A stretch of 64,000 bases of DNA from Crocosphaera chwakensis CCY0110 (GCF_000169335.1 NZ_AAXW01000025.1:6992-70991); one strand, 5' to 3'; positions 44,103 through 53,832 are shown, counted from the first letter of the stretch. Notes: generated from the sequence alone by a model not told the origin. Numbers and translations: made by a program.

Positions 44103-46355
44103 ATGACTTCCCCGTCTAAAGCTCCTCACACCACTGCGTCTGCTATTATCGCTTTACAAGACACTCGTCACAGTTTAGAACATCCAGAATCTTATCAAAT
44201 TGCCAAATTACTTAAAATCAACGAAAAACTAAAGGCTGAAGTCCATAAATATCAACGTTCAGAAACAGCTTTATTATCAACCAAAAGTCAGTTACATCGT
44301 CTCCTCTCCTGTAGTCCAGTGGTGATTTACAGTCGTCAAGCATCGGACGGGTTTGCTTTAACATTTATTAGTAATAGTATTCAGCAATTTGGTTACCAAC
44401 CTAGAGAATTTTTAAAAGATAGAAAATTTTGGTCTCATTGCATTCATCCTGAAGACATCTTGGAAGTTTGCGCTCAACTCCTTAATTTATTTGCTGAAGA
44501 AACCCAAATTTGCCAATATCGTCTAAGAGATCACAATGGTAATTATCGTTGGGTACAAGATCAACGAAAACTAATGCGAGACGAGATGGGAAATGCAACA
44601 GAAATTATTGGTTCTTGGCAAGATATTACAGAACGAAAAGAAATTGAACAAGCTCTTTTTTGTGAAAAAGAACTAGCTCAAGTTACCTTAAAATCCATTG
44701 GAGATGGGGTCATTACCACCAATTTTTCTGGAGAAGTTTTATATCTCAATCCTGTAGCTGAAAAACTGACTGGTTGGACTGTTGAGACAGCAAAAGGCAA
44801 ACCCGTAACAGCCATCTTTCAAACCATTAACGAACTCAATGAGGAACCGATAGAAAGTTGTGTATGCCAACTATTGCGTCAAGAAACTTCAATCTGTGTT
44901 AACGATGATATTTTACTCATCTCTCGCGACGGAAGTCGATACGCCATTGATGAATCAGCTTCCCCTATCTACAATCACAATCAAGAAATGATTGGTACTG
45001 TTTTAGTCTTCCGCGATGTCACCAAACCCCGTCAATTAGCGCGTAAAATTGCTTGGCAAGCCAATCATGATGGGTTAACAAAATTAATGAATCGACGCAG
45101 CTTTGAAGAACAACTAGACAGAGCTATTTTAGAGGCACGAACCCATCAAAATAGCCATATTCTCTGTTATTTGGATTTAGATCAATTCAAAGTAGTTAAT
45201 GATACCTGCGGTCATATTGCTGGGGATGAATTGTTACGTCAATTAGCAGAATTATTCAATCATCAAGTTCGTACCAGTGACAAGATTGCTCGTTTAGGAG
45301 GGGACGAATTTGGTATTCTTCTTCATCAATGTCCTCTTCAAGCGGGTAAACAAATTGCTGATAAACTTCGCAAGCTGATCGAGGATTTTCGATTTACTTG
45401 GGATGATAAAACCTTTGCCATTGGTGCAAGTATTGGTTTAGTTGAAATTAACGAAGATACCTTAGATTTGAACAGTTTATTAAGTGCTGCTGATGCAGCT
45501 TGTTATGCAGCCAAAGACAATGGTAGAAATCGACTACACATCTATCAAGCGGACGATCATGAAGTAGCAAAGCAGAGAGAAGAGAGACAGTGGATCTCAA
45601 AAATTCACTTAGCACTAGAAGAGAATCGTTTCTGTTTATATCAACAAAAAATTATCCCCGTTAACCCCTCAAAAAAGGGTCAAAACAATCATAATGAATT
45701 ATTAATACGCATGATCGATAGGGAAGGCAAGATCGTACCTCCCATGGCCTTTATCCCGGCTGCAGAACGCTATGATTTGATGCCAGTCTTAGATCGATGG
45801 GTTGTGAGTCACTTTTTTAAGTATTATTCCACCCTAACGAACAGTCAAAAACAGGAAATATATACTATCAATCTTTCAGGAAGTAGTTTAACCAGTGAGC
45901 AGTTTCTTAATTTTCTCAAGCAACAATTAAAGGAACATCCCATCTCTCCAGAAACCCTTTGTTTTGAAATTACAGAAACCACTGCCATTGCTAATTTGAG
46001 TAAAGCGATCACGTTTATTCGTGAACTGAAAAAAATAGGATGTCATTTTGCTTTAGATGATTTTGGCAGTGGAATGAGTTCTTTTGGTTATTTAAAAAAT
46101 TTACCCATTGATTATTTAAAAATTGATGGCAGTTTTATTAAAGATATTCTTAAAGATCCCATCGATTGTGAGATGGTTGAATGTATTAATCGAGTTGGTC
46201 ACGTTATGGGGATTCAAACTATTGCTGAATTTGTAGAAAGTAATGAAATTCTTCAAAAATTACAGAAAATGAATATAGACTATGCACAAGGCTATGGTAT
46301 TGCTAAACCTTGTCCTTTATTTGATAGTCTTCAAACTCAGAATCAAGAAAATTAA
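44103..46355 (+). CDS. PAS-PAS-GGDEF-EAL cyclic-di-GMP enzyme
   Basis: 750 residues. A short coiled start, PAS1 (about 70-180, VVIYSRQASDGFALTFISNS, with a PAC end SWQDITERKEIEQAL), PAS2 (about 190-310), GGDEF (about 320-480, RLGGDEFGILL intact) and EAL (about 490-745). In the EAL the first motif reads ELLIRM instead of EALLR but keeps the Glu; DDFGSGMSSFGYL and IDGSFIKDI are intact. Synthesis and breakdown of c-di-GMP both look possible. Convergent and overlapping by 53 nt with the next gene; divergent from the pix-like operon. Confidence 0.92.
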   Translation: MTSPSKAPHTTASAIIALQDTRHSLEHPESYQIAKLLKINEKLKAEVHKYQRSETALLSTKSQLHRLLSCSPVVIYSRQASDGFALTFISNSIQQFGYQPREFLKDRKFWSHCIHPEDILEVCAQLLNLFAEETQICQYRLRDHNGNYRWVQDQRKLMRDEMGNATEIIGSWQDITERKEIEQALFCEKELAQVTLKSIGDGVITTNFSGEVLYLNPVAEKLTGWTVETAKGKPVTAIFQTINELNEEPIESCVCQLLRQETSICVNDDILLISRDGSRYAIDESASPIYNHNQEMIGTVLVFRDVTKPRQLARKIAWQANHDGLTKLMNRRSFEEQLDRAILEARTHQNSHILCYLDLDQFKVVNDTCGHIAGDELLRQLAELFNHQVRTSDKIARLGGDEFGILLHQCPLQAGKQIADKLRKLIEDFRFTWDDKTFAIGASIGLVEINEDTLDLNSLLSAADAACYAAKDNGRNRLHIYQADDHEVAKQREERQWISKIHLALEENRFCLYQQKIIPVNPSKKGQNNHNELLIRMIDREGKIVPPMAFIPAAERYDLMPVLDRWVVSHFFKYYSTLTNSQKQEIYTINLSGSSLTSEQFLNFLKQQLKEHPISPETLCFEITETTAIANLSKAITFIRELKKIGCHFALDDFGSGMSSFGYLKNLPIDYLKIDGSFIKDILKDPIDCEMVECINRVGHVMGIQTIAEFVESNEILQKLQKMNIDYAQGYGIAKPCPLFDSLQTQNQEN

Positions 46356-47034
46356 ATTGATTCAGCACTTGAGCATTTTCAGGGGTCAAAATTCTCTGTA
46401 ATTCCGATATTTTATTGACCATTGCCAAAAAACGCGCAGATTCTTGTTGTAAAGTTTTAATATGAATATTACGTTCTTCTTCTGTGGATGAATTTTTTAA
46501 CTGATCTAGGGTACTAACCATAAATGAGAGGGGTTTACGAATAGTATGAGATAAATATTCCAAAAGCGTGTCTTTCGCCTGCAGTAATTCTTGCAGTTTT
46601 TCTATTTTTTGTTCTAAGGTTTCAGTTGATTCAGTTAGGTTTGAATATCGTTGCAAGAAAACTTGTTTCTTTCTCAATCTTGAAGTAATCGCTGCACGCA
46701 ACTGTTCGCTAGTAACAGGTTTATTGAGATAATCATCTGCTCCTAATTCCATCCCATGACGAAGATCCTCATTATTGCTAGAAACTGTAAGAAAAATAAA
46801 AGGAATAGTTGCTGTTTGAGGATCTTTTTGTAGTTCATTTAAGACATCATACCCGTCTAATTCAGGCATTAAAATATCACAAATAATTAACTCAGGTAAA
46901 TGAATTTGAGCTAATTCAATTCCTTGACGACCATCTTCTGCTTCGATGGGATAAAATCCTTCTATCTCTAAAAATTTTAAAAGGTTTGTTCGAGTTGCTC
47001 GATCATCTTCAATAATAAGAATTTTTTGTTTCAT
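46303..47034 (-). CDS. Response regulator with an orphan HisKA-like H-box
   Basis: 243 residues. Receiver domain (about 1-122) with ILIIEDDRATRTN, the acceptor Asp in IICDILMPELDGYDV and YLNKPVTSEQL. A coiled coil (about 125-160) leads to a dimerisation helix pair with LEYLSHTIRKPLSFMVS, where the His sits as in HisKA domains. The protein ends without any HATPase domain. It may accept or relay phosphate from another kinase. Its 3' end overlaps the GGDEF/EAL gene on the other strand by 53 nt. Confidence 0.85.
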   Translation of the reverse strand: MKQKILIIEDDRATRTNLLKFLEIEGFYPIEAEDGRQGIELAQIHLPELIICDILMPELDGYDVLNELQKDPQTATIPFIFLTVSSNNEDLRHGMELGADDYLNKPVTSEQLRAAITSRLRKKQVFLQRYSNLTESTETLEQKIEKLQELLQAKDTLLEYLSHTIRKPLSFMVSTLDQLKNSSTEEERNIHIKTLQQESARFLAMVNKISELQRILTPENAQVLNQFNFLDSEFEDYQIKDKV

Positions 47035-47224
47035 TTTCCCCCATCCATTTAATATAACGTTAATTTGTACTTTCTCTATAATATAGGTTAAATCTATAGT
47101 CCATTGATATCTAACCAGTTGTCATCATCCCTTTACCCTCTTCAGCAAGTTGCACAACAAAACCGATATAATGTTAAATTCCCTCTAAAATATGAATAAG
47201 GGTTGATTTATTCATTAGCGATCA

Positions 47225-48013
47225 ATGAACAATAAAAAAAAACAAAGATCCACAGAAGATATTCCTGAAGCATTACGAGATATTCCAGTGTCTCCTAAAT
47301 CATCTTCTGTAAACCCTAGACTAATTATGCTTGGGTTAGGTGGGTTGATTATAATAGTTCTTGGGATTTCAGGGATTATAATGTTGGTTTCCTCCTTGTC
47401 TCAACCTAATACGGTATCCGTTGAACCAACCCCATCACCGACTCCTACCCCATCACCAGAAACAATCGAAAATATTTTAGGACATTTACCTTACGAAGAA
47501 GCTGATCCCAGTCAATTAAAAGCTATTACAAACGACGGAAACATTAAACTGAGGAAAAAAGCAGCCGATAGCTTCTTACAAATGCAGCGAGATGCGCGAG
47601 CAAGTGGCATTATTTTAAATCCAATTTCGGGTTTTAGAACCGTTGAACAACAAAAATATTTATTTTTTGAAATTAAACGTCAACGAAACCAGGATACTCG
47701 TGAAAGGGCTGAAGTTAGCGCACCTCCAAAGTATAGCGAACATCATACAGGATATGCTGTTGATATCGGTGATGGTCAAGTTCCTGCTACTAATTTAAGC
47801 GAAAATTTTGAACAAACCCCTGCCTTTCGCTGGTTAGAAAATAATGCAGCAAAATATAGTTTTGAATTGTCATTTCCCCGTAATAATTCCCAGGGAATTA
47901 GTTATGAACCTTGGCACTGGAGATATGTGGGAGATACTGATAGTTTGAAAACGTTTTACGAAGCACAACAATTACAAAATAATTTCTCTTCTGACGAAAA
48001 TGTAGTTAATTAA
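47225..48013 (+). CDS. D-alanyl-D-alanine carboxypeptidase (VanY/M15B)
   Basis: 262 residues. An N-terminal anchor helix (LIMLGLGGLIIIVLGISGII, about 34-55), a Pro/Thr-rich linker (PTPSPTPTPSPE), and an M15B zinc peptidase domain: SGFRTVEQQKYLF, SEHHTGYAVDIGDG (SxHxxGxAxD zinc motif) and EPWHWRYVG. It trims the terminal D-Ala from peptidoglycan stems in the periplasm. The gene is 17 nt before the SWIM gene. Confidence 0.92.
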   Translation: MNNKKKQRSTEDIPEALRDIPVSPKSSSVNPRLIMLGLGGLIIIVLGISGIIMLVSSLSQPNTVSVEPTPSPTPTPSPETIENILGHLPYEEADPSQLKAITNDGNIKLRKKAADSFLQMQRDARASGIILNPISGFRTVEQQKYLFFEIKRQRNQDTRERAEVSAPPKYSEHHTGYAVDIGDGQVPATNLSENFEQTPAFRWLENNAAKYSFELSFPRNNSQGISYEPWHWRYVGDTDSLKTFYEAQQLQNNFSSDENVVN

Positions 48014-48030
48014 GATCAAGTTTATTTATT

Positions 48031-48891
48031 ATGACACAAGCTAATGTAGCACAAGGCGGTAATAATTTACCTCAGCAGGAATGGTGGGTAATTCGTTGGT
48101 TAGAATTATTGGATTCCTATCGCTTTAAAAAACGGTTAGAACGAGCAAGAAATTATGCTAGAGAAGGTCATGTATTAAGTATTGAATTTTCTGGCTCTGA
48201 GGTATTATCTAAAGTCCAAGGAACAGAACCAGATCCTTATCAAGTTTCTCTTTCTCTTGATCCTTTTACGGATGAAGATTGGAATTTTATTATTGAAAGT
48301 TTATCAAAAAAAGCTATTTTTTCTGCTCAATTATTAGCAGGAAAAATGCCTGATAATATTGAAAAAGTTTTTACAGAAAATGGTTTGAGTGTTTTCCCTT
48401 TTACTTTATCTGATGTTCATTCCCGTTGTAGTTGTCCCGATAAAGCTAACCCTTGCAAACATATTGGAGCAATTTATTATCAATTGGCTGAAAGATTTAG
48501 CGAAGATCCTTTTATTATTTTTCAATTGAGAGGAAGAACCAAAACACAAATCTTAGAAGGCTTGAGGCAACTCCGTAAACAACAAAGAAATCCCCAGGAA
48601 ACTCCATCAGAAAATAGTGAACAGGTAATTAAAAAAGAGCAAAAAGTAAAAGGAAAAGAAAAGCAAGAACATCAGGAATTAAATGTCAAAAACTTTTGGC
48701 AATATAAAGAATCTTTAGATCCATCTTTAGTTGTTATTGTCCCTCCTCCAGATAATAAAACAGTATTAGATGTTCTAGGAAACATACCATTAGCTTATGA
48801 AGAAGCGAAAACTGTTAAAGATTATCTTCAACAAGTTTATCAAATGGTGTCACAACAAGCAATGATGACAGCATTAAATCGAGATGAATAA
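48031..48891 (+). CDS. SWIM zinc-finger protein
   Basis: 286 residues. The SWIM motif is SRCSCPDKANPCKHIGAIYY (CxCx6CxH, about 131-142). N-terminal WWVIRWLELLDSYRFKKRLE and a lysine-rich middle (about 200-225) complete it. Bacterial SWIM proteins of this type are often partners of SNF2-family helicases and are thought to bind DNA or proteins; no helicase is adjacent here. It ends 6 nt from the convergent neighbour. Confidence 0.87.
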   Translation: MTQANVAQGGNNLPQQEWWVIRWLELLDSYRFKKRLERARNYAREGHVLSIEFSGSEVLSKVQGTEPDPYQVSLSLDPFTDEDWNFIIESLSKKAIFSAQLLAGKMPDNIEKVFTENGLSVFPFTLSDVHSRCSCPDKANPCKHIGAIYYQLAERFSEDPFIIFQLRGRTKTQILEGLRQLRKQQRNPQETPSENSEQVIKKEQKVKGKEKQEHQELNVKNFWQYKESLDPSLVVIVPPPDNKTVLDVLGNIPLAYEEAKTVKDYLQQVYQMVSQQAMMTALNRDE

Positions 48892-48897
48892 TTAATA

Positions 48898-49458
48898 TTA
48901 TATGTTAGGAATTATAGTGATTAAAAAGTCAATTAAAGACATCTGAGATACCATAGTTTGCTTAGAAGATATGGTTTGTGTCATCCAACCTTGAACTAGA
49001 TGAGGCGATCGCCATAAATCCAAATGTTCAACAGCAGGATCAGCATAAAAATTAATTGATCCTGTACCTAATAGAATAGAACTATCATGAGTAAATTGGT
49101 CATGGCTAACGCGATAAATGGGAAAAGGACCAAATAAAGGAACTCCCCACCCATCAAAAGCAATTAACCCTTTAATCGTATTGCCTTGTAACTGCCATTG
49201 CCAAGCAGCAGTAATAGCTGCAACTACCCCTGCGCTAAAAGCAATAATCGTTAATTTTTGTGATTTTTCATAGCATTTTTTTTGTAAATAATGTAATAAA
49301 TGAAATCCAGAATAAGGGGGATATTTATCCGTTGGAAAGATTAATAAATTCTCTCGATTAATTGAGGAATGGCTAAAATTTGTGAGAAAAGAATCCGTCA
49401 AAGCCAGATCATGAAATCCAGGACATATTAAATATAAACTAGACTCTTCTGTATCCAT
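48898..49458 (-). CDS. Alpha/beta-hydrolase-like protein
   Basis: 186 residues. LTIIAFSAGVVAAITAAWQW looks like a nucleophile elbow (F-S-A-G), LIAFDGWGVPL gives a candidate Asp and AVEHLDLWRSPH a candidate His, so a small serine hydrolase fold is likely. No close family is recognised. It is 28 nt downstream of trmJ on the same strand and may be co-transcribed. Confidence 0.65.
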   Translation of the reverse strand: MDTEESSLYLICPGFHDLALTDSFLTNFSHSSINRENLLIFPTDKYPPYSGFHLLHYLQKKCYEKSQKLTIIAFSAGVVAAITAAWQWQLQGNTIKGLIAFDGWGVPLFGPFPIYRVSHDQFTHDSSILLGTGSINFYADPAVEHLDLWRSPHLVQGWMTQTISSKQTMVSQMSLIDFLITIIPNI

Positions 49459-49486
49459 AAAAAACTAAATTGATTTGATATTTTTC

Positions 49487-50233
49487 TTATTTATTTTTTG
49501 ATGAAAAATCTTGACAAGCCCAATCAACTTGTCGCAAAATACCCCGTAATAAGGCTACTTCTTCTGTTGTTAGGTTAGCTTTATTGTAAAGTCTGCGAAA
49601 TTTCTCTAGACGGGCTTTAGCCGTATGAGGATAAAGATAACCAATTTTCAGTAAAACCGCTTCTAAATGTTGATAATATCCTTCTAAAGCTTCAAAAGCA
49701 GCAGGATCAAAAGAGGGATTTGATGTATTTTCAAGGGGGTTTTGCGCTACTTGATAAAGTTCGTAACTACAGACAGCCACAGCTTGTGCTAAATTTAGGG
49801 AAGAATAGTCAGAGTTAGCCGGAATACAGACAAAACGTTGAGCATAACTGAGTTCTTCATTATTTAAGCCCCGATCTTCAGGCCCGAATATTAATGCCGT
49901 GTTTAAATCGTCAGTTAATAACCAGGGTAAAGCGTTGCGTGGGGTTTCGAGATGGGTAGGGAGAGAAAGCGATCGCCCTGTAGTAGCGATGATCCGATGA
50001 CACCCTTGTAATGCTTGGGGAATGGTATCAACAACTTGAGACTTCTCTAACACATCAATTCCATGAACAGCCATCAGTCTAGCTTCTTCACCGAGGCGAT
50101 CGCAATGAGGTTTTACTAAAAATAGCTGATTTAAGCTCATATTTTTCATTACACGGGCTACAGATCCCACATTTAAAGGCCCTGCCGGTTCTACCAAAAC
50201 AATACGAACTCTAGTCAGCGCAGTTTCATTCAT
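49487..50233 (-). CDS. trmJ: TrmJ-type tRNA/rRNA 2'-O-methyltransferase (SPOUT family)
   Basis: 248 residues. Motif 1 VEPAGPLNVGSVARVMKNMS, motif 2 ALIFGPEDRGLNNEELSYAQ and motif 3 CIPANSDYSSLNLAQAVAVC are those of the TrmH/TrmJ branch, with a trefoil knot that binds S-adenosylmethionine. E. coli TrmJ methylates position 32 of tRNAs; the target here is inferred. The start overlaps the upstream gene's stop by 4 nt. Confidence 0.92.
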   Translation of the reverse strand: MNETALTRVRIVLVEPAGPLNVGSVARVMKNMSLNQLFLVKPHCDRLGEEARLMAVHGIDVLEKSQVVDTIPQALQGCHRIIATTGRSLSLPTHLETPRNALPWLLTDDLNTALIFGPEDRGLNNEELSYAQRFVCIPANSDYSSLNLAQAVAVCSYELYQVAQNPLENTSNPSFDPAAFEALEGYYQHLEAVLLKIGYLYPHTAKARLEKFRRLYNKANLTTEEVALLRGILRQVDWACQDFSSKNK

Positions 50234-51024
50234 TCAGATTTATGATAATTATTTTTCACTGGTTTAATGGGTTTCGGTAAGGGAAGACGACGAGGAGAAG
50301 ACAGGGGACGATCTAAACTTGGGCTAGAAGGTGAAGGGTGGTCGCTCTTTGGGGAGGGTTTTTGAGGGCGAAATTGTGATGAACTTCGTTTTTTGTCCCA
50401 TGAACCCTTCTTTTGACCCATACTTCCTAAATTAGTCCCTGTTTTAATAGTCAGTTGATTTTCGAGCAGTTCTACACTCAAGTCCCAAAAACACCCCACT
50501 GCTTTGTCAGGAAGGGTCCCTTGTAATTTTAATTTAAAAAACTTAGGTTTTCCGGAGGCGTTCTTAGGAGACTGACGAATTTTAACAATGACAATTTTTT
50601 TGGGATGGGACGCATAAACGACTTGTCCCCGAATCGAAAAGTCTCCACTTTTAATAGGAACCCCAGAGGATAAGTCGTCTTCAGATAGGGATAAATTGCT
50701 TCTTTCTGGATGTAGCGTTTCTGGTTCCCAGACTCCAGCAATTTGTAATTGGAGTTGATCGTTAGCGAATCGAGTTCGGGGGTAAACAATCCACAAATGA
50801 GGTTGATCTAAATCAATATGTTTTTTGAATAAACTCAGCACTTTACCGAGGACAACAGTATCAATAATATTGCCCTCTTTTGTAATTAGTATTCCTCTGG
50901 TTTGATGTTCTTGGGAACGCTGATACTGACCCTCAATTAATCCAATTGCCCGATATTGTCTAGGACGACTCGGAGAAGGAATCGGAACATTGTTTTGAAG
51001 GTCATTGTCTGAGGAAGATAGCAT
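50230..51024 (-). CDS. Conserved hypothetical protein with basic Ser/Pro tail
   Basis: 264 residues. The N-terminal two thirds form a beta-rich domain (YRAIGLIEGQYQRSQEHQTR, RGILITKEGNIIDTVVLGKV, LWIVYPRTR, FKLKLQGTLPDKAVGCFWDL) that looks OB-like. The last about 70 residues are disordered and basic (KKGSWDKKRSSSQFRPQKPS onwards), suggesting nucleic-acid or protein contact. Start overlap with trmJ (4 nt) implies a shared RNA-related role by context only. Confidence 0.65.
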   Translation of the reverse strand: MLSSSDNDLQNNVPIPSPSRPRQYRAIGLIEGQYQRSQEHQTRGILITKEGNIIDTVVLGKVLSLFKKHIDLDQPHLWIVYPRTRFANDQLQLQIAGVWEPETLHPERSNLSLSEDDLSSGVPIKSGDFSIRGQVVYASHPKKIVIVKIRQSPKNASGKPKFFKLKLQGTLPDKAVGCFWDLSVELLENQLTIKTGTNLGSMGQKKGSWDKKRSSSQFRPQKPSPKSDHPSPSSPSLDRPLSSPRRLPLPKPIKPVKNNYHKSE

Positions 51025-51146
51025 AATTTAAGCCGAGTTACCGAATGCTTCTGATGACTAAATTATCAGTTTTTTTTTAGGACTATGAGTAAATCAAGCA
51101 TTTTTTAAGATATAGATTATCAAAAACTAAATGAACCCTATCAAGG

Positions 51147-51183
51147 GATAATCCCCGTACCTTTTTTAAGGCCGGGGATTATC
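51147..51183 (-). terminator. Hairpin below glgA
   Basis: GATAATCCCCG (51147-51157) pairs perfectly with CGGGGATTATC (51173-51183); the 15-nt loop contains a small CCTT/AAGG stem. No U-tract follows, so termination is probable but not certain. Confidence 0.65.
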
Positions 51184-51206
51184 AAAATAAAAGATAAACT
51201 CAAAAC

Positions 51207-52682
51207 TTATTCTGCTTTAATTTTTTCATACACTTCTACATAGCTTTTTACAGAATTCCGCCAAGAATAGTCACAACGCATCCCTTGAACTGCTAACTTG
51301 TTAAATCCTTTGCGATCGGTGTACCATAACTCCAACGCACGGTGCATAGCCGATTCTAAAGCAGTAACATCTGTTTGGTAGAAAACGAAGCCGTTACGCT
51401 CTTCTGGTGGATGATTTTCATCATAGTCGTAATCAAACACCGTGTTAACTAAGCCTCCAACCCCCCGTACAATGGGAACCGTCCCGTATTTTAGCGAGAT
51501 CATCTGGGTTAACCCACAGGGTTCATAGTTACTAGGAACTACCATCATATCAGCGCCTGCATAAATCAGGTGGGATAATTCTTCATCGAAACTCAGTTCT
51601 AAATGAACATCAGGATGATCATTCAAGCGATGTTTGATCTGCCAAAACAGATTCTTGATGGCATCAGAAGTTGCTGAACCCAATAAAACAAACTGTGCGC
51701 TCCGTCTGAGAGCGTACTCTAGAGCATGATGAACTAAACCTACCCCTTTTTGATCATCGAGACGACCCACATAAGCAATGATTGGTCTATCTTTCTCTTC
51801 TAACCATAACCGTTCTCGTAACCCTTTTTTGTTATAGGCTTTTAATTCAAAATCATCTGGGCCGAACGGCATAGGAATGTACTCATCTACTTCGGGATTC
51901 CAGATTTTATAGTCTAAACCGTTAAGAATACCTCTAAATTTATCTTCATGAACGTAAAGGGTATGACCTAGTCCATAACCTTCACTACCAAAACGGGCTT
52001 CCCAAGCATGATGAGGGGATACAGTATTGACGGCATTAGAATAAACAATGCCACTTTTCATAAAGTTAATATGATTAGGAATAGAGGTATCTTTAAGACG
52101 ATCAGGACTCAGATAATAACCGTGATTATCTAACTGAATTGCTCCTAGAATATTAACACCGCCCCCTCCTTGATGTTTAAAATTGTGGATAGTATAACAA
52201 ACCCTTTGACGATCCATTCCTCGATATTTATATTGCTCAAATAACATCACAGGAAGTAGTCCCGTTTGCCAATCATGACAATGGATAATTTCAGGACGCT
52301 TACTACTCACGCACATATATTCTAAAGCTGCTCGACTAAAGAAAGCAAAGCGGAGATTATCATCATTATTTCCGTAATAGTTCCCTCGATTAAAGAAATT
52401 CTCATTAGAATGAGGTTCAATAAAGAAGCAGTTGCGTCCATGAACTTTGCCACCGAATACCGTACAGTGGATCGAACCACCCCCCCAAGGTACCCATAAA
52501 TCATTATATTCTTCGTGCAATCCCCAGATATGGTCGTAACGCATACAATCATATTTGGGAAGAATAATATCTACAATATGACCCTGGTTTTCGAGTTCGC
52601 GACTTAGCCCGAAAACAACATCACCTAAACCCCCTGCCTTAACGACGGGGGCGCATTCTGAGGCTACTTGGACAATATACAT
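51207..52682 (-). CDS. glgA: Glycogen synthase (GlgA2-like)
   Basis: 491 residues, GT5 family. SECAPVVKAGGLGDVVFGLS is the ADP-glucose-binding KxGG motif, HCHDWQTGLLPVML the acceptor-side motif, YVGRLDDQKGVGLVHHAL the central strand, and YEPCGLTQMISLKYGTVPIV the catalytic EPCG region. The N-terminal sequence follows the second cyanobacterial isoform (GlgA2) rather than GlgA1. It extends alpha-1,4-glucan from ADP-glucose. Single gene. Confidence 0.95.
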   Translation of the reverse strand: MYIVQVASECAPVVKAGGLGDVVFGLSRELENQGHIVDIILPKYDCMRYDHIWGLHEEYNDLWVPWGGGSIHCTVFGGKVHGRNCFFIEPHSNENFFNRGNYYGNNDDNLRFAFFSRAALEYMCVSSKRPEIIHCHDWQTGLLPVMLFEQYKYRGMDRQRVCYTIHNFKHQGGGGVNILGAIQLDNHGYYLSPDRLKDTSIPNHINFMKSGIVYSNAVNTVSPHHAWEARFGSEGYGLGHTLYVHEDKFRGILNGLDYKIWNPEVDEYIPMPFGPDDFELKAYNKKGLRERLWLEEKDRPIIAYVGRLDDQKGVGLVHHALEYALRRSAQFVLLGSATSDAIKNLFWQIKHRLNDHPDVHLELSFDEELSHLIYAGADMMVVPSNYEPCGLTQMISLKYGTVPIVRGVGGLVNTVFDYDYDENHPPEERNGFVFYQTDVTALESAMHRALELWYTDRKGFNKLAVQGMRCDYSWRNSVKSYVEVYEKIKAE

Positions 52683-52979
52683 AGTGGCTTCTTACTTTGA
52701 TCCCTCTCAAGTTATATCGGCTATTGTATCAATTCTTAATATGCTACAAGCAATGTGTCAACTCCTTGATTAGAGAAGCAACAAGCGATAGTGAGAACAC
52801 TACTAGCGTGATTAAGAGATTATAGTCATCATCATACCTGAGTTTGTTCTCAGAAACTGCTTAGTTTTTAGGGATAAGACTGTTTGATTCTTGATATTAG
52901 GAAACACCAGAATAGGCAACAGTAGAATATACCGACTTTAATCCTACCGTTTTTGCCTCTTTCTGGTTAAATCACCGAC

Positions 52980-53456
52980 TTAAGCAACTTCAATCAGCTT
53001 TTCTAATGCTTCCCAACGAAAATAACGTTCTCCACCCAGTTCAACCACTACTTTAATGCGGGGTTCTTGCTGAGGTAAAGTCACTAAATACTCTAATTCA
53101 GCTTTAGAAAGGATATAACCCTCTAAAATCCATAACACTAAACCTTTTGATTGGCGGGATAAACTTTCGAGTTGATAAGCAGCAATGGGAGGTACAAAAT
53201 AAATAGGCCCAACTGCTGCATTTTGACCAATATTCTTTTTTCCTAGATGGGGAGGCCGTACCCCATGAACTCCCATTAAATAGGCACTCACATCCCCTAA
53301 TCCTCTAGCAGTTAGAGAAAGACTTTCATAACCGTTGGTACGCAAACGCCTTTGATAACGTCCTTCAAACCCTCCTTCTAGAGGCGCATAAACCCCTAAT
53401 GCGCCCGACTTTTCTAATGCGCGAACAAATCCTTTACCAGTAGTAAGCAGTGCCAT
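52980..53456 (-). CDS. ndhN: NAD(P)H-quinone oxidoreductase subunit N (NdhN)
   Basis: 158 residues, full length. MALLTTGKGFVRALEKSGAL, GLGDVSAYLMGVHGVRPPHL and VVVELGGERYFRWEALEKLI are characteristic of NdhN, a soluble subunit of the stromal/cytoplasmic arm found only in oxygenic phototrophs. It acts in the same NDH-1 complex as the ndhAIGE products 36 kb away. Single gene, divergent from psbI. Confidence 0.96.
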   Translation of the reverse strand: MALLTTGKGFVRALEKSGALGVYAPLEGGFEGRYQRRLRTNGYESLSLTARGLGDVSAYLMGVHGVRPPHLGKKNIGQNAAVGPIYFVPPIAAYQLESLSRQSKGLVLWILEGYILSKAELEYLVTLPQQEPRIKVVVELGGERYFRWEALEKLIEVA

Positions 53457-53669
53457 GTGATTAATACAACAATTTAGGTCTACAAATGCTTTTTTAGAAT
53501 TATAGGAGAAAGATTGCTGTTAAAGAGAATCTCCAGTGTTAAATTAATAATCAAATCAATATATTGATGATCAATCCACCAAGACAAAACCGCCATTCAT
53601 AGGTTAAAGTCAGATAGGAACCATTAACATTTGCTAGGGATCAACGCCCCATAAGGAGAACTAAATACT

Positions 53670-53786
53670 ATGCTAACCTTGAAAATCGCTGTTTACATCG
53701 TTGTTGCTTTCTTTATTTCCTTGTTCGTTTTCGGTTTTCTTTCGAGTGACCCTACTCGTAACCCTGGACGCAAGGACTTTGAATAA
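53670..53786 (+). CDS. psbI: Photosystem II reaction centre protein I (38 aa)
   Basis: A 38-residue protein: one transmembrane helix (KIAVYIVVAFFISLFVFGF) and the conserved stromal end SDPTRNPGRKDFE. Both length and sequence are those of PsbI, which sits beside D1 and CP43 and aids PSII assembly. AAGGAG (53653-53658) is a good Shine-Dalgarno. Single-gene transcript; a GCTTGGG/CCCAAGC hairpin follows at 53809-53832. Confidence 0.97.
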   Translation: MLTLKIAVYIVVAFFISLFVFGFLSSDPTRNPGRKDFE

Positions 53787-53808
53787 GACTGAATTGAGTT
53801 ATCGAAAA

Positions 53809-53832
53809 GCTTGGGTCTAAACCTCCCCAAGC
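53809..53832 (+). terminator. Hairpin downstream of psbI
   Basis: GCTTGGG (53809-53815) with CCCAAGC (53826-53832). No U-tract. A second, bulged GGGGCGAG/CTCGTCCCC hairpin follows near 53891-53913. Confidence 0.5.
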
